Shown piece by piece: positions 1 through 11,215 of a DNA stretch of 64,000 nt. How positions within the stretch are numbered: the stretch's first letter is position 1; the number at the start of each line of letters is the position of its first letter. Origin of the DNA: Conchocele bisecta (lineage: Eukaryota; Mollusca; Bivalvia; Lucinida; Thyasiridae); NCBI GenBank assembly GCA_029237695.1, contig CM055269.1, positions 33,217,175 to 33,281,174 on the forward strand, written 5' to 3'. Below the pieces are notes generated by a model that had not been told where the DNA came from, did no database searches, and saw only the letters and a program-made list of their open reading frames with translations. Both the position numbers and the translations under genes were made by a program.

Positions 1-583
1 TGTTGTAGAAAATGAACATTCATTCACCATTAGCCCACGCATTGATTGCCATTATTATACATTTTATATCAGACGTAAAATTTCCACACTGACATCAGGG
101 GCGATAACCGTGTTTCCTTAAAATGTTAAAGGACATTACTATTTATTATCTGTATTTATTGTTTGATGTGCAATGGTAATACTTTATAAACTGTCCATAA
201 TATTATTTTTTCAAGTGACACATTTAATTAGTATAAATAACTAACAAATATCATGCCTCATTTGCATATGAAAATAGCCTGATACCACCGCGCGTCACTA
301 TCAGTAAAATAAATATTACTAAATCATTCTATCTGTATAGCGGGCACTTGTAATCTTTAGAACTGGTGGAATAGTGACATAATTATACACTTATTTAATT
401 CCTATAAAAAAAACATGTTGTGCCTACTGAGTGGGCATACCTTTAACTTCCGATAACATTCAATATTATCGATAAAATATTGTTTTTGCATTGTTTATAT
501 AGCCGTAACATTTGGACAGGTTTCCTAAAACAGACAGTAGTCATTGGCATCTATTTAACGTTATAACTTTTATATATTCATTA
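1..583. other. AT-rich intergenic sequence, no gene seen
   Basis: No reading frame or RNA gene is supported here. The stretch at about 470-542, ending in a CAGACAGTAG motif, closely resembles 60690-60770 and is probably an old end fragment of a dispersed DNA element. Confidence 0.6.
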
Positions 584-793
584 TTAACCCGTTCAACGCT
601 GCAGACTTCTATAATGATGTTTGCAGTGTAGATCCAGTTGAGCCGGTTTTTTCAAGTATTAAAATTTCATAGTTTAATTTTTCATTATTTTTTTTATAAT
701 GGACTAGTCCTACAATAATTTTGTGACGATCGGATTGGTCCGAAATTTAACACATCACGGTACATTGCATAACATATCACGATCCAGGGTTAA
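584..793. mobile_element. degenerate piggyBac-like MITE (TTAA ends)
   Basis: The segment begins TTAACCCGTTCAAC and ends CAGGGTTAA, so it has TTAA at both edges and inverted CCC/GGG-rich ends. Inner words such as GATCCAG-TGAGCCGG and GATTGGTCC match the better-preserved copies at 14851-15092 and 44348-44595. TTAA target duplication with CCC-starting ends is typical of piggyBac-type transposons; the assignment is inferred from ends only. No transposase is encoded. Confidence 0.55.
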
Positions 794-1115
794 CGGTTGT
801 TATATAGTTTAAACAATATTTTGTTAAATTATAAGTCATGTAAAGGAACCGTACATGTTATGATACAAAAACAGAACGTGTGGATTAGAAAACAAGCTTA
901 AGAAAACGTATATGAATTCTTCTCCACTGTAAGCGTAAGCACAATATACATGGTATTACTGTCAGGTTATTTGAAAATAGTATTTATTGTTATCCTGACT
1001 CCCACCCACCCCACATACATACCCCACCCCATATATTTACACACATGCTTCCCCTGAAAACACGGAGTCATATTTAAGGGAGACAAAGGCACTGGGTCTC
1101 AGATATACGGAGCCC
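794..1115. other. no gene seen
   Basis: AT-rich sequence with a C-rich CCCACCCACCCC patch near 1001-1030. No gene or repeat structure was recognised. Confidence 0.5.
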
Positions 1116-1475
1116 AGCAGGGGACATGGATTTTTTTATTAACAATTCGTACCTCAATTTAACGATTAGTTCCCTCGAATTAACAATTCGTTATATAACA
1201 ATTCGTTCCCTTGAATTAACAATTCGTTCATTCGAATTGACAATTCATTCCTTCAATTTAACAATTCGTTCGAATTAACAATTCGTTCCCACGATATAAC
1301 AATTCGTTCCCTCGAATTAACAATTCGTTCCCGTGGGAACGAATTGTTATTTCGTGGGAACAAATTGTTAAATTGAGGGAACGAATTGTTAATTCGTGGG
1401 AACGAATTGATTGTTAAATTGAGGGAACGAATTGTTATTTCGTGGGAACGAATTGTTATTTCGTGGGAACGAATT
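1116..1475. repeat. mirror-image AACAATTCGTTCCC array (foldback)
   Basis: From about 1139 to 1331 the motif TTAACAATTCGTTCCC recurs in one orientation, with alternating linkers (CTCGAAT, ACGATA, CTCAAT). From 1332 to about 1470 the same motif recurs as its reverse complement. The whole block would fold into one long hairpin. The left edge carries GGGGACATGGA, which reappears inverted at the right edge of the second array at 49200-49565, so both belong to one foldback family. No coding function is supported. Confidence 0.8.
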
Positions 1476-1534
1476 AATAAAAAAAAAAAATGTTTTTTTC
1501 GATAATATCAAATTTTATAAAAAATTAATAATGA

Positions 1535-4500
1535 GCCTTCTTTTTATTTCGTGTAATTTGGTAACATATTGATTTTATCACGAAAAATTGATTTGTCTGG
1601 GAATTTAAAATGGGGGAAAAGGAGGTGGAGGAGCTGTGGTAGCGGACAAAAAACGAAAACAATTGGAAATTGATTCCGAAACCTAGCTAGATAGGTAGGG
1701 TCATTTCTTAGAATTCCGTGACCATCATGTTCCTACCTTTTTTTATTGCTGATTTGTCAATTTGAACCATTTTAGGAAAAAAATAGCTTCTAAGCATTTT
1801 TACAAAAATGATGGGAAAACATTTTAGAGCAGAAAATTCAAAATAGCCGCTAACGCCATTTTGAAATATATAAAATGCATTATCTCTGTAATGAGATAAG
1901 CAAACAACAAAAATGAGGTGTTGTTTCCCAATAATTACAACATGCCAAAACTACTGGTAAGGTTAATTTTTAGTTTGGACCTTTAAATCCAAGATGGCCA
2001 CCGTCCACTGTCTTAAAATACATACTAGTACATAGTGTTAGTGGGAGCTAAGCTAAAAGTAAAACTAATGTGTATATATTCATTAAGTTCAGCATGCTAT
2101 ACCTGCTGGAGGGGTTGTGTGTTGGTTTGAAAGTCACTAAACCATTTAATTCCAAGATGGCCGCCGCCCGCCATCTTGGACAACATAAAAAAATATATTT
2201 CTGAGCGGAAAATTAAGCTAAAGGTACACATGGTGTGACATTTTCGCTAATTTCAGCAGACACGCCTACTGTTTGTTAGGTTGGATGTTATCGGGGCTTC
2301 GAAATCCAATATGGCGACCATCTTCCATCTTGCAAAGATAAAATACAACATTTCCAAGATGGCATATAGGATAAAAGTACCAAGTCAGGAGTAGTTCACA
2401 CATTTTAGCAGTCCACATCTGCTGTAAAAGCAGTATGATAAGTTGGAGGCTTGCAATGCCTTGAAATCAAAGATGGCCGCTGTTTTGTAAAATCCTAAAT
2501 ATTGTATATATGGGGCAATATAAAATTACGCAACAAATCTGTTTTCTTACAAATAATGTATAACCTTGCAAACTTTTTATTGCTTTAGCTGTATATTATA
2601 CTTAGTTTTAAATTCAAGAATGCCTTTGCATTCCATCTTGAAAGTAAATATAAACTGCAATTAATCATAGGCCGAATAAGATGGAGAATCAAATTGTATG
2701 GCTGTTCTCAATGATTGAAGATGGGAGAAACCACAGGAATTATTTATTTATTGTTTAATCTTAGGGTAAAATATATTGTGATGCTGGCCTTCCATGGATA
2801 ACAAAATCTAAGATGGCCACTATCAGCTGTCTTCAAAATCATACAGGACTATTATGTCTAGTGAACGCAGAAGTACACATTTTTTATCCAAACGTAGGCA
2901 AATTATGACTTCAAAATGGTGACATTATTACATATTTCAAGGCATACATATTACTGTTAGTGTTATGTTATTATGAGTGTTAAGGTTACTACACGAGTCC
3001 TAGTAAGTTAATGAATGTAGAAGATGTGTTGAATGTTGGTCTTACTTCTACTGATAAGTATCAGTCAATTTTCCATCAACTAATCGCTGACTGACCGTGT
3101 TGATAGCTAGATACTGCTCGCAGTTCGTCCATCATATTTATATAACATGTATACGATGAATCTGCAAGGTGGCCACCTCTAGTGTTATATGTAGTTTGAT
3201 TATAAATCCATTATACATTCTTGATGAATCCATCTTATATGGCAACTTACCTCTCCAAGCACATATATGACATGTGTGCACGACGTGATTTGTAGAACTA
3301 ACTACCATGAGTGAAGAGTCAGTGGTGACCTAATTACTAATAAATAAAGGAAACAATTACATATTGACATACTCCCCTTCTACACACCGAGTCTGACCAT
3401 GTTCATAATTACACATATACACTCTATATGTTTCTCAGCATAAGATGGTGTGGAAATATATCTTGATCACTGATTGATACTATTGATAAGAAATTACTAC
3501 ACCCCAGACAATGTGACCACAACTCAAATTAACTAATAGCGGATAGACCCGAATTCTAAATAGGAAATATGATTGCACGATGGAGTTGACAATTCCATAA
3601 CACCACACGTAATGTATATTGGAATATTTGTACCATCCATTCCCAGAGCATCAACTAAGCATAAACTATCAGGAAGAAATACTAATGATAATACTGATAA
3701 GAATTGTGATTTTGACAACTGACAATTTCTGATGCAGTAGCTGCAAAAATTAGAGCCAACTAGCTAATTAAAGTCACATATCCAATGCCATATCACTATC
3801 TACAATTTTAGAAATATATGTATGTATTCGGTTCGATGTTTATCATTATCTACTATTATATAAAGGCATGAATATGATGCATGATGTCACTGGAGTTGTT
3901 GTCACATACATCAAAAGGAAGCATGTTGCTGGTTATGATAGCTTCTAGCACCAACGCACTGAAAAAGTGAGGATAGCAAACACACTATCACACACACATG
4001 TCACTGAATGGGGCTCATGTATTATATTAAGTGTGATAATGTGATAATAGACATAGATATAATTTATATATTTATTTGATTGGAAATAACTTGTTAGCAG
4101 CCACACATTCAACAAACTATCATGTTTAAAAGTACTGAGTCCGAAGGTACAAAATCACATGGCGTGTCTCATATATGGTTGCAATCTTGAAATTCGAAAA
4201 TCATCATAATCACTTAAATCCAATATAGAATACCAAAATTAATGAGAAATAACACTGTTTGTACATTTATTTATACGCAGTCTCAAAACTATTGTATTTT
4301 CCATTTTCAAGATAGCATAAGGTGGCCATCTTGGATTTCCTGATTCTGATCCAACCTAACAAACAACCCTTCCAATAGGCGTAGTCTGCTAAAATTAGCA
4401 AAAATGTCACAGCAGTTATACGTTTAGCTTAGTTTTCCTCACAGATATATTGTGTTTTATATTGTTCAAGATGGCGGACGGCGGCCATCTTGGACTTAAA

Positions 4501-5022
4501 GGACTTACTGACTTTCAAACCAACACACAACCCCTCCAGGAGGTGTGGCATGCGAAAATTAGTAAATATATAAACATTATTTTTACTTTTAGCTTAGCTC
4601 CCACTAACAATGTGCAGTATTATGTATTCTTAGATGATGGACGGCAGCCATCTTGAATTGCAAATTCCAAACTAAAGATTAACCATACCAGCAGTTTTGG
4701 CATGATATACTTATTGGGAAACGACACCTGATGTGTGTTTCTTGCTTATCTCATTACAGAGATAGTGCCTTTTATATATTAATAAATGTCGCTGGCGGCC
4801 ATTTTAAATTTTGTGCTCTAAAAAGTTTTCCCATCATTTTTGAAAAATGCATAGGAGCTATATTTTTTTATAAAAAAGGTAGGAACATGATGGTCACGGA
4901 ACCCCCGGAAATGACCCTACTATTGGAAATGATGAAAATGTATATGGGGATTTAACATGGACAAATTGTATTTTCGTAATAAAATCAATATTGGACCAAA
5001 TTTCACTAAATAAAAAGAAGGC
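1535..5022. mobile_element. 3.5-kb non-autonomous element with long inverted arms
   Basis: Sequence from about 1535 to 2345 reappears as an imperfect reverse complement at about 4290 to 5022. Paired landmarks include GCCTTCTTTTTATTTCG at 1535 with its complement near 5006-5022, and the block around CCATCATGTTCCTACC at 1724 with its complement near 4875. The arms are rich in AAGATGGCCGCC words. The internal 1.9 kb (2346-4289) has no convincing reading frame. Pieces of the same end family occur at 60345-60660. The superfamily is not recognised, and the exact ends and target duplication are unclear. Confidence 0.65.
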
Positions 5023-5035
5023 GGAGGTCCCACCT

Positions 5036-5212
5036 CCCAGGGTGTCCGGTTTAGAGAGGTACCACTGTAAAATAGGCATATGACTACTGCATGACACGCG
5101 TTGTGCTGTGTCATCATGAACATACATTATCATCAGAGATAAAGGGCAATGAAACATATCAAAATTAAGCACCACTCACTGTTCTCTATGTACGGTTTAG
5201 AGGGTTCCACTG
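5036..5212. mobile_element. Tc1/mariner-like MITE end fragments
   Basis: The words GGTTTAGAGAGGTACCACTGTA (split here as GGTTTAGAGAGG and TACCACTGTA) at about 5048-5070 and a similar GGTTTAGAGGGTTCCACTG near 5190 match the ends of the small element at 46624-46678. The two lie in the same orientation, so this is probably two partial copies. Confidence 0.4.
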
Positions 5213-5429
5213 TCTACTGGAACCTTCTTTCTAAATGCGGTATAATATGATCAGTGCACAACAAAAATAAAACCAAATTATCTCCCCTGTTTATCACAGT
5301 TTCTGGTCATATGCATTTGAATATAACTCATTTTTTTATTTTTAAGGTAAATCGTGCGATTGATTAACATATGTCACTTACTGTGCATGAATCGAAAACA
5401 CACATATCACATATCTGAGATGTCATCTG

Positions 5430-5708
5430 TAGCCGATTTCACCAGAATTGCAAAGTATACTTATCTTGCTAAGTGCACTTTGAGGGAGAAATTTTCAATT
5501 TAAGGATACATTTATTATTTTTTATTATACTGAATGGCTGTGATAATGTAATAAATTCAGTATAATAATTCTGCATACTTTTAATCATCAACTATATGCA
5601 GTCGTTAGTTCTATATAAAATAATGCATTTCGGGAAAAATAAATGATTACTCCCTTAAAGTATACTTAGCTAGATAAGTATGCTTAGAAATGTTGGTGAA
5701 ATCGGCTA
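5430..5708. mobile_element. TAGCC MITE, copy A (279 bp)
   Basis: Terminal inverted repeats start TAGCCGATTTCACCA and end TGGTGAAATCGGCTA. A central palindrome around TTATACTGAA...TTCAGTATAA is present but truncated in this copy. CTG lies immediately outside both ends (5427-5429 and 5709-5711), consistent with a 3-bp target duplication. Other copies lie at 19953, 22360, 23882, 24671 and 58981. No transposase is encoded. Confidence 0.8.
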
Positions 5709-5769
5709 CTGAGATATCATCTGAGACACTAGGACTAATTGGTTTTTCGGTAGATATATACGGTGTCAG

Positions 5770-6162
5770 GGTCCCGGGCCAAATAGCTGGGGCGGAACGA
5801 CGTCATCCGTGCTACAATCACCGACCTCGGAACCGACAACGACGACGGCATTAGTTACCCGCAAGCCGCCAAAAACTAAGCCTACTAGAGGGCCTAGGCC
5901 TGATCCAAAAACCAAAAAACCCGGACCGGATCACAAAACAAACAAACCCGGAGGAAGGCCAGGACCCAAAACTGACGCCCCCGCAACCGGTACTGACGCC
6001 CCCGCAACAGGTGGGCCAACCACTGACGCCTCCGAAACACGGGGACCATATACTAAAAAAAAACCGAATGGCCCTCCAGGTGATTTCCCCCCAGGTCGAC
6101 CGACACATAAACCATGGCCACCCGAGAGCGATAGCGACAGCGACGAAGATATAAAAATATAG
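5770..6162 (+). CDS. possible terminal exon of a Lys/Pro/Thr-rich protein
   Basis: An open frame of about 130 codons runs from a candidate acceptor (CAG at 5767-5769) to a TAG stop at 6160-6162. It is GC-rich against AT-rich flanks. The product is low complexity: a Thr/Ser-rich start, repeated KKPGP/NKPGG-like units, two tandem TDAPATG units, a Pro/Gly-rich stretch and an acidic ESDSDSDEDIKI tail. It looks like a disordered or mucin-like C-terminus. No family is recognised. An AATAAA at about 6325 could serve as poly(A) signal. No upstream exon was found, and the acceptor has only a short pyrimidine tract. A chance frame in a GC-rich repeat remains possible. Confidence 0.4.
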   Translation, partial: GPGPNSWGGTTSSVLQSPTSEPTTTTALVTRKPPKTKPTRGPRPDPKTKKPGPDHKTNKPGGRPGPKTDAPATGTDAPATGGPTTDASETRGPYTKKKPNGPPGDFPPGRPTHKPWPPESDSDSDEDIKI

Positions 6163-6525
6163 ACAAATGTTCGCAAGCAATGCGCTTAACGTGAAATGTG
6201 ATATCATGATCATGTGTGCGATAACAGTGACCCACCAGAACATAAATGAGACGCGCCATGCGATTTTGTACCTTCGGACATAACTTCATTAAATACATTT
6301 ACACAATTTACAATATTTTTCAGAAATAAAGCCAAAACTTGACAAAATTTGCAAGCTACATGCGGAATTATATATCGCATGTACTCTGAACATTTTGTCA
6401 ACTGTGGACGCCATTGACGGAAAATATTGTAAATTTTGTTAACTTATTTCATGAAATTACGCAGATGTCCGGAGGTACAAATCGCGTGGCTTGTCTCAAA
6501 TGTGATATCATGTGTTTTATAACAG
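6163..6525. other. 3' flank of the possible exon, no gene seen
   Basis: Holds the AATAAA near 6325 and an internal inverted repeat: the words around GACAAAATTTGCAAG and CTGGAGGTACAAATCGC recur near the flanks. This suggests remains of another foldback element. Nothing codes. Confidence 0.4.
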
Positions 6526-6760
6526 AACATAAATGTGGCTCACACTGAAGAAATGGGGCTTATGGGATTTGTGACCAGTGTAGCACCTGATCAGATAAAA
6601 CACTTATGTAGCCTGATGACGATATATATTGCTTGTTAGCATCATGCCGGATGTTTCATTGATGAAATGGCGACCAGTGCGGATCATTATCAGACTGCGT
6701 AGATGCACAGGACCCATAAGCCTCATTTTCCAGTCACAACCATAAATAGGCTTATCCAGC
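6526..6760. mobile_element. GGGGCTTATGGG foldback MITE, copy 1
   Basis: The left end reads GAAATGGGGCTTATGGG followed by TTGTGACCAGTGTAG. The right end has the complement, CCCATAAGCCTCATTTTCC then AGTCACA. The core contains GCTTGTTAGCATCATG, shared with other copies at 28340-28815, 43636-43875 and 47270-48425. Superfamily not assigned. Confidence 0.65.
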
Positions 6761-6837
6761 TTGCCATTTATTTTTCTTCTAATGAAAGCTTTAGATCCAT
6801 AATGACGTTGCATTTGTCAGAGTAAATATTGAGCCTA

Positions 6838-6937
6838 TAGTGGGGTCAGTGTGTAAGTGCACACACGAACGAACACGACAGGTTGGAACCAACCTGTCGT
6901 GTTCGTTCGTGTGTGCACTTACACGCTGACCCCACTG
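6838..6937. mobile_element. 100-bp palindromic Tc1/mariner-like MITE, copy 1
   Basis: The segment is an almost perfect palindrome whose centre is GGTTGGAACCAACC and whose ends read (C/T)AGTGGGGTCAG...CTGACCCCACTG. TA lies just outside both ends (6836-6837, 6938-6939), as expected for Tc1/mariner target duplication. One terminal base differs (T instead of C at 6838). Confidence 0.85.
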
Positions 6938-7543
6938 TATGTTGAGTTTGAACCCCTGCGAAATGGTTACTTAAAAGCAAACTATCTCTTGATTTTGTAA
7001 TTAGATAGTCTAAACATTAAACAAAATAGGGTGGACATTTGTTCACGCACAAAATGGCCACCACATTCAAAATGGCCGCCATAATAACAATACTAAGAGT
7101 AAAATGTAAACATATTCACAAAGAATATTCATGTTGAACCTGTTTATACCTTAGGATATTGTAAAGCACATTTAGCATTCATATTAACCATTGGTATGAA
7201 TACACGAGTCACATTTATGACAAAATGAGGCTGATTACATTTTCACTAGTTTGGAATTTACCATATTTTGAGCAAATACATTCATGAGTTTGTGTGTCTG
7301 TCCAGCAATATTGAAGGCGCCTATAAGGTCGCGAACACACGGATTGTGGCAACTCAAGCTATATCCCCACAGAACAACAGTATTTATGGGCGCATTAGCA
7401 TTTTTCACTATTTAGAAAAAGAACACATTTTGCGGTTTTCAGCCTACATCATAAATCAAGTCGCTGATGTACAGTAATCGGGTTCTTTATAGTCACTATC
7501 GCACTGTGACACATACTACTTGTGTATTTGTGTGTTGTATCTA
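6938..7543. other. no gene; GGCCGCC-rich words
   Basis: Between two palindromes. The word AAATAGGGTGGACATTT near 7026 recurs inverted near 10264-10285, next to GGCCGCC motifs, suggesting the two mark arms of one larger old element. No gene is supported. Confidence 0.4.
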
Positions 7544-7643
7544 CAGTGGGGTCAGCGTGTAAGTGCACACACGAACGAACACGACAGGTTGGTTCCAACC
7601 TGTCGTGTTCGTTCGTGTGTGCACTTACACGCTTACCCCACTG
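7544..7643. mobile_element. 100-bp palindromic Tc1/mariner-like MITE, copy 2
   Basis: Starts CAGTGGGGTCAGCG and ends ACCCCACTG, with TA on both sides (7542-7543 and 7644-7645). Self-complementary apart from one arm mismatch (GCTTACC for GCTGACC). Part of a cluster of three copies within 1.3 kb. Confidence 0.88.
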
Positions 7644-8039
7644 TATATGATATACAGTATATGATATATCATAGTTTGGTATTACATGCTAATGAGACCG
7701 TATGGCTATTTGTCAAATCTTTCATTTATTTTATTGCATGCTGTGAGTAATGAACGTATGCTAGGTTTGTAGTATGTCTCAAAGGTTTCTGTAGTGTTAT
7801 ACATATTGTAACTATATAAAAGAATAGTACGACATTAAAATTATGTTTGGAAACCGTGCATGAAAACAGTACTACTTTCAATTAACTATACGCTGCTATT
7901 ACAAGTCATGTATATGGTATTACACTACATGATTGTACTTATATTCTCAATAGCAAAACTATTATTATGCTTATACGAGTGTAATTAGTTCGTGTCTTCT
8001 TAGAGGTTCATTATAGAGAACAATTATCACACTCATGTA
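7644..8039. other. no gene seen
   Basis: AT-rich spacer between two palindromic MITEs. It begins with short nested TATGATATAC palindromes (7644-7672). Confidence 0.5.
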
Positions 8040-8139
8040 CAGTGGGGTCAGCGTGTAAGTGAACACACGAACGAACACAACAGATTGGAACCAACCCGTC
8101 GTGTTCGTTCGTGTGTGCACTTACACGCTGACCCCACTG
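8040..8139. mobile_element. 100-bp palindromic Tc1/mariner-like MITE, copy 3
   Basis: Same palindrome as copies 1 and 2, with a few arm mismatches (for example AACAGATTGG against AACCCGTCG). TA precedes it; CA follows where TA is expected, so the right target site has mutated. Confidence 0.85.
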
Positions 8140-8520
8140 CACATGTACATGAATTAATTGCATGCATGTTAATCAGTGGCATACATACACTGATTATAGT
8201 CAATACATTGAGTGTTCAATACATTCCTCTAAGTATGAACTGTATCAACACTCAATTGCATTGTATGATTGCAAAGCCAAACATAAATCCTTTTACAAAT
8301 TAGTAGACATTACAGCCACTGGTCTACTAAGAATACTAATCGGAGTCATTATCCTCCTGTAACAGATCTGGGTATATTTATGTCTTTTCTCAGTAATTTT
8401 CTGCTGAAGAATTCTTAATTATGTAAAGACTTTCTATCACAGGGAATAAGTCCATGTGTGATTTTATGTTAGTGAATATATCATCAGCAGTATTATTACA
8501 TTGACCGTGCCTTCCCATCA
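8140..8520. other. no gene seen
   Basis: AT-rich sequence with only short random frames. Confidence 0.5.
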
Positions 8521-8912
8521 TATACAAGGTGCATGATCACGTGGTCATAACAACAACAACAGTGGCTGAAAGTGTTGAAATCTTGAAAGTATTATTTTAT
8601 ATTTTCCTTAATATGAAACGGATTTTGATGAAATATGGCGCAGCAAACGCGTCTTCATGAGCTGCATTTGGTTGTCCAGGGAGTTTGGCACAGACTTATG
8701 TCGATTCTTCGCAAAGACGACAGAAGTTTGGGCGAAAGTACGACACCACCAAATGCAGCTTAACAAGACGCGTTTGATGCGCCATATTTTATCAAAATCC
8801 GTTACGTAATAAGGACACTATAACAGAATACGTACTTTGAATCAGATGGATTCTGGAAATTTCAGTACTTATTGTTGTTGTTAGAACCACGTGATCATAC
8901 ACCTTGATATAT
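8521..8912. mobile_element. CAAGGTGCATGATCACGTGG foldback MITE, full copy
   Basis: The left arm starts ATACAAGGTGCATGATCACG with GTGGTCATAACAACAACAAC. The right arm ends TTGTTGTTGTTAGAACCACG then TGATCATACACCTTG, its reverse complement. Inner arms pair ATATGGCGCAGCAAACGCG with CGCGTTTGATGCGCCATAT. Partial copies occur at 15661-15860 and 22745-22940. Superfamily not recognised. Confidence 0.75.
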
Positions 8913-10219
8913 ATTAATGCGAATTAGCCACACTATTCAACACACATGTGTAGAAGTAAACATGTGTGTATTATTTTCAGATTACACTAGTCTTTTTATT
9001 GATAGTGGTATCTGCATAATACTTATGTATCACACATAAATGGTTCCGTAATTGAATTAACTTTACACGCGCTCATTGGAAGGGACACCTACCCTAGTAC
9101 ATACATTCATTTTGACAAATTTGGACAATATCACTATGTATAATGTGCGTGCTAAATCAAACAAGAAATTTGAAAATAATAACGACTGTGTATCGTATCT
9201 GGCATTGTCTGCAGAATGCAACTGTGACATTGAATATAAGTGAAATGTGTTTACTTATTATAATCTACAGATCACCAGATCCGTTAACCTTGGCCATTGT
9301 ACATTCATATATAACGTTCTGGGCATGTATACACAAAATGTAAATTCGCGATTATACAATGTGATTGTTCTAGTCTGGGTTTGAGTCCATACAGCTACTT
9401 GTTGCTGGGCATTAGCATTGAGTAAATGTTGATAATTTGTTATACTCATTTATCATTGGCAAAATTACATTTTTTGGAAATGCACAATTATACGTGTGCT
9501 GTAAAATCTGATATGTCCGAATACAAATACACACAGGCTGTACAATTGCTACAGGAACCTGGAAACTTTAGACTAATTAATGTTTATGATTATCAATTGG
9601 TGTATTGCGTATTATGTCTGTTTTTATTTGCTACACAAACGAATATGGCTATAAACTAATCAATACAATAATATGTGTTTTCATACTCCGAAACTGTCAA
9701 AGCTATCTACAATGCACACTTGATGCATGTGCATCCTGTTAGTACCCGCTGACTAATGAACATGCTTCAATAGGATACATATGACTTTCTATTTTATTCA
9801 TATACATATTGGATGCCAAAAGATTTCCAACTTTTTTCATCACATACAGTAATATCCTATTAAAAGAAGACTAACGATGCATATATTATGGGACAGATGT
9901 TATAGGATGTCGATAGTTCAAATACTTCAGCGTTTTTTGTATGAGCACGATGATTGTTAGTTTCTAAGCGGTCATTTTGAAATATTTTCTGATGGATCAT
10001 CCAATATACTATCTAAAGAGCAATAACGATATACTATCGGACAGATGCCATGGGATGTTGATAGTTCATATATTTCTAGGTGGCCATTTTGAAATTTAAA
10101 TTGGCCAAACTATATGATATTATACATATTATATTGCCGTGTCAATGATATGTCATTATACATATTAATTGTGTGCAATACATGACTTTAGAAGTAAATG
10201 TACACTATGATATACAGTG
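8913..10219. other. AT-rich sequence, no gene seen
   Basis: No coding region, RNA gene or clear element was recognised. Around 9890-10090 two related short stretches (GGACAGATGTTATAGGATG and GGACAGATGCCATGGGATG, each followed by TTGATAGTTC-like words) suggest a degenerate 160-bp tandem duplication. Confidence 0.45.
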
Positions 10220-11215
10220 TTGTCGGCCATCTTGGCTTTGGCGGCCATATTGGATTTGGAAAAATGTCCACCCTATTTTTTTAAACCTTTAACATAACCA
10301 TGTCAAAACAAGTGAAAGTGTGACACAAGAATTACAGTCTGGTATGCACTAGTAATTCTCGCTGTTTCTATTTTTCATCTCATGTAAAAGTCACAGTCGA
10401 AGGTAAAATGTCATTATATCATTTGTCATTATTACTTTTTTTATTTCTGTATTGTATTTAGAGAACTATTTGTTACACGGTGTACATGTAAGACCAAAGA
10501 AGCCGATAATGAAACAAATAATAGTGTATACTGTTATGTCGTTATTTGAGGTATTGTGAACATTTTTGCTACATTGTTTGAACCAAAGTTTTTTTTCCAT
10601 CTATAGATCACATACAACAAAACTGGAGTTGGTTCCATTTTTTATATAAGCCGTATGGCCACCATTTTGAATATCAAAATGGCCGCCATTGACATTTATA
10701 TTTTCACGACAAAGTCATTATGTGTGGTGTTTTTTGCAGCCAAAACACATTAGCATGAACAAGTAATAACGGCAGAATGAGTTGAATATATTTTCAGATG
10801 GCGGCCATTTCGGTTTTCAAAATGGCCGCCATTTCAAATTTGGATATCCATTATTTATTGTTTCATATACACTACCACTTCAAAGTATTGTTGTGGCTTT
10901 AGTTATGTTCTTTCTTTATGATACATTTATCTTCCAATGTGTTTTTGCTTGAAGACATATCATCTATGGACGAAATAAATCAAAACTGGAGTCAGTTCCA
11001 TTATGTATGCGCCATTTGAAATTCAAAATGGCCTCCATTGGAATTTATATTTCAATCAAAGTCAGTATGTGTTGTGTTTTATTTTTCACCAAAAACACTT
11101 CATTATGGGTAAGGCATATTGGCAGAATGATTTCGATATAGTTTGAGATGGCGGCCATTCTGGTTTTCAAAATGGCCGCCATTTTAAATTTGGCCATCTA
11201 ATATGTACTGTAAAT
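10220..11215. repeat. GGCGGCCAT-rich tandem repeat, about 360-bp period
   Basis: A unit beginning AAAACTGGAGTTGGTTCC (10620) and running through several AAAATGGCCGCCATT words recurs about 360 bp later as AAAACTGGAGTCAGTTCC (10983). Each unit contains paired GATGGCGGCCATT...AAAATGGCCGCCATT hairpins. Similar sequence in the opposite orientation lies at 13680-14400, so the two blocks could be arms of one larger foldback element around the Gypsy fossil. Confidence 0.6.

Noticed and set aside
5851..6298. Minus-strand frames opposite the Lys/Pro/Thr-rich exon
   Set aside because: Complement of low-complexity proline/threonine codons gives long tryptophan/glycine-rich frames without meaning.
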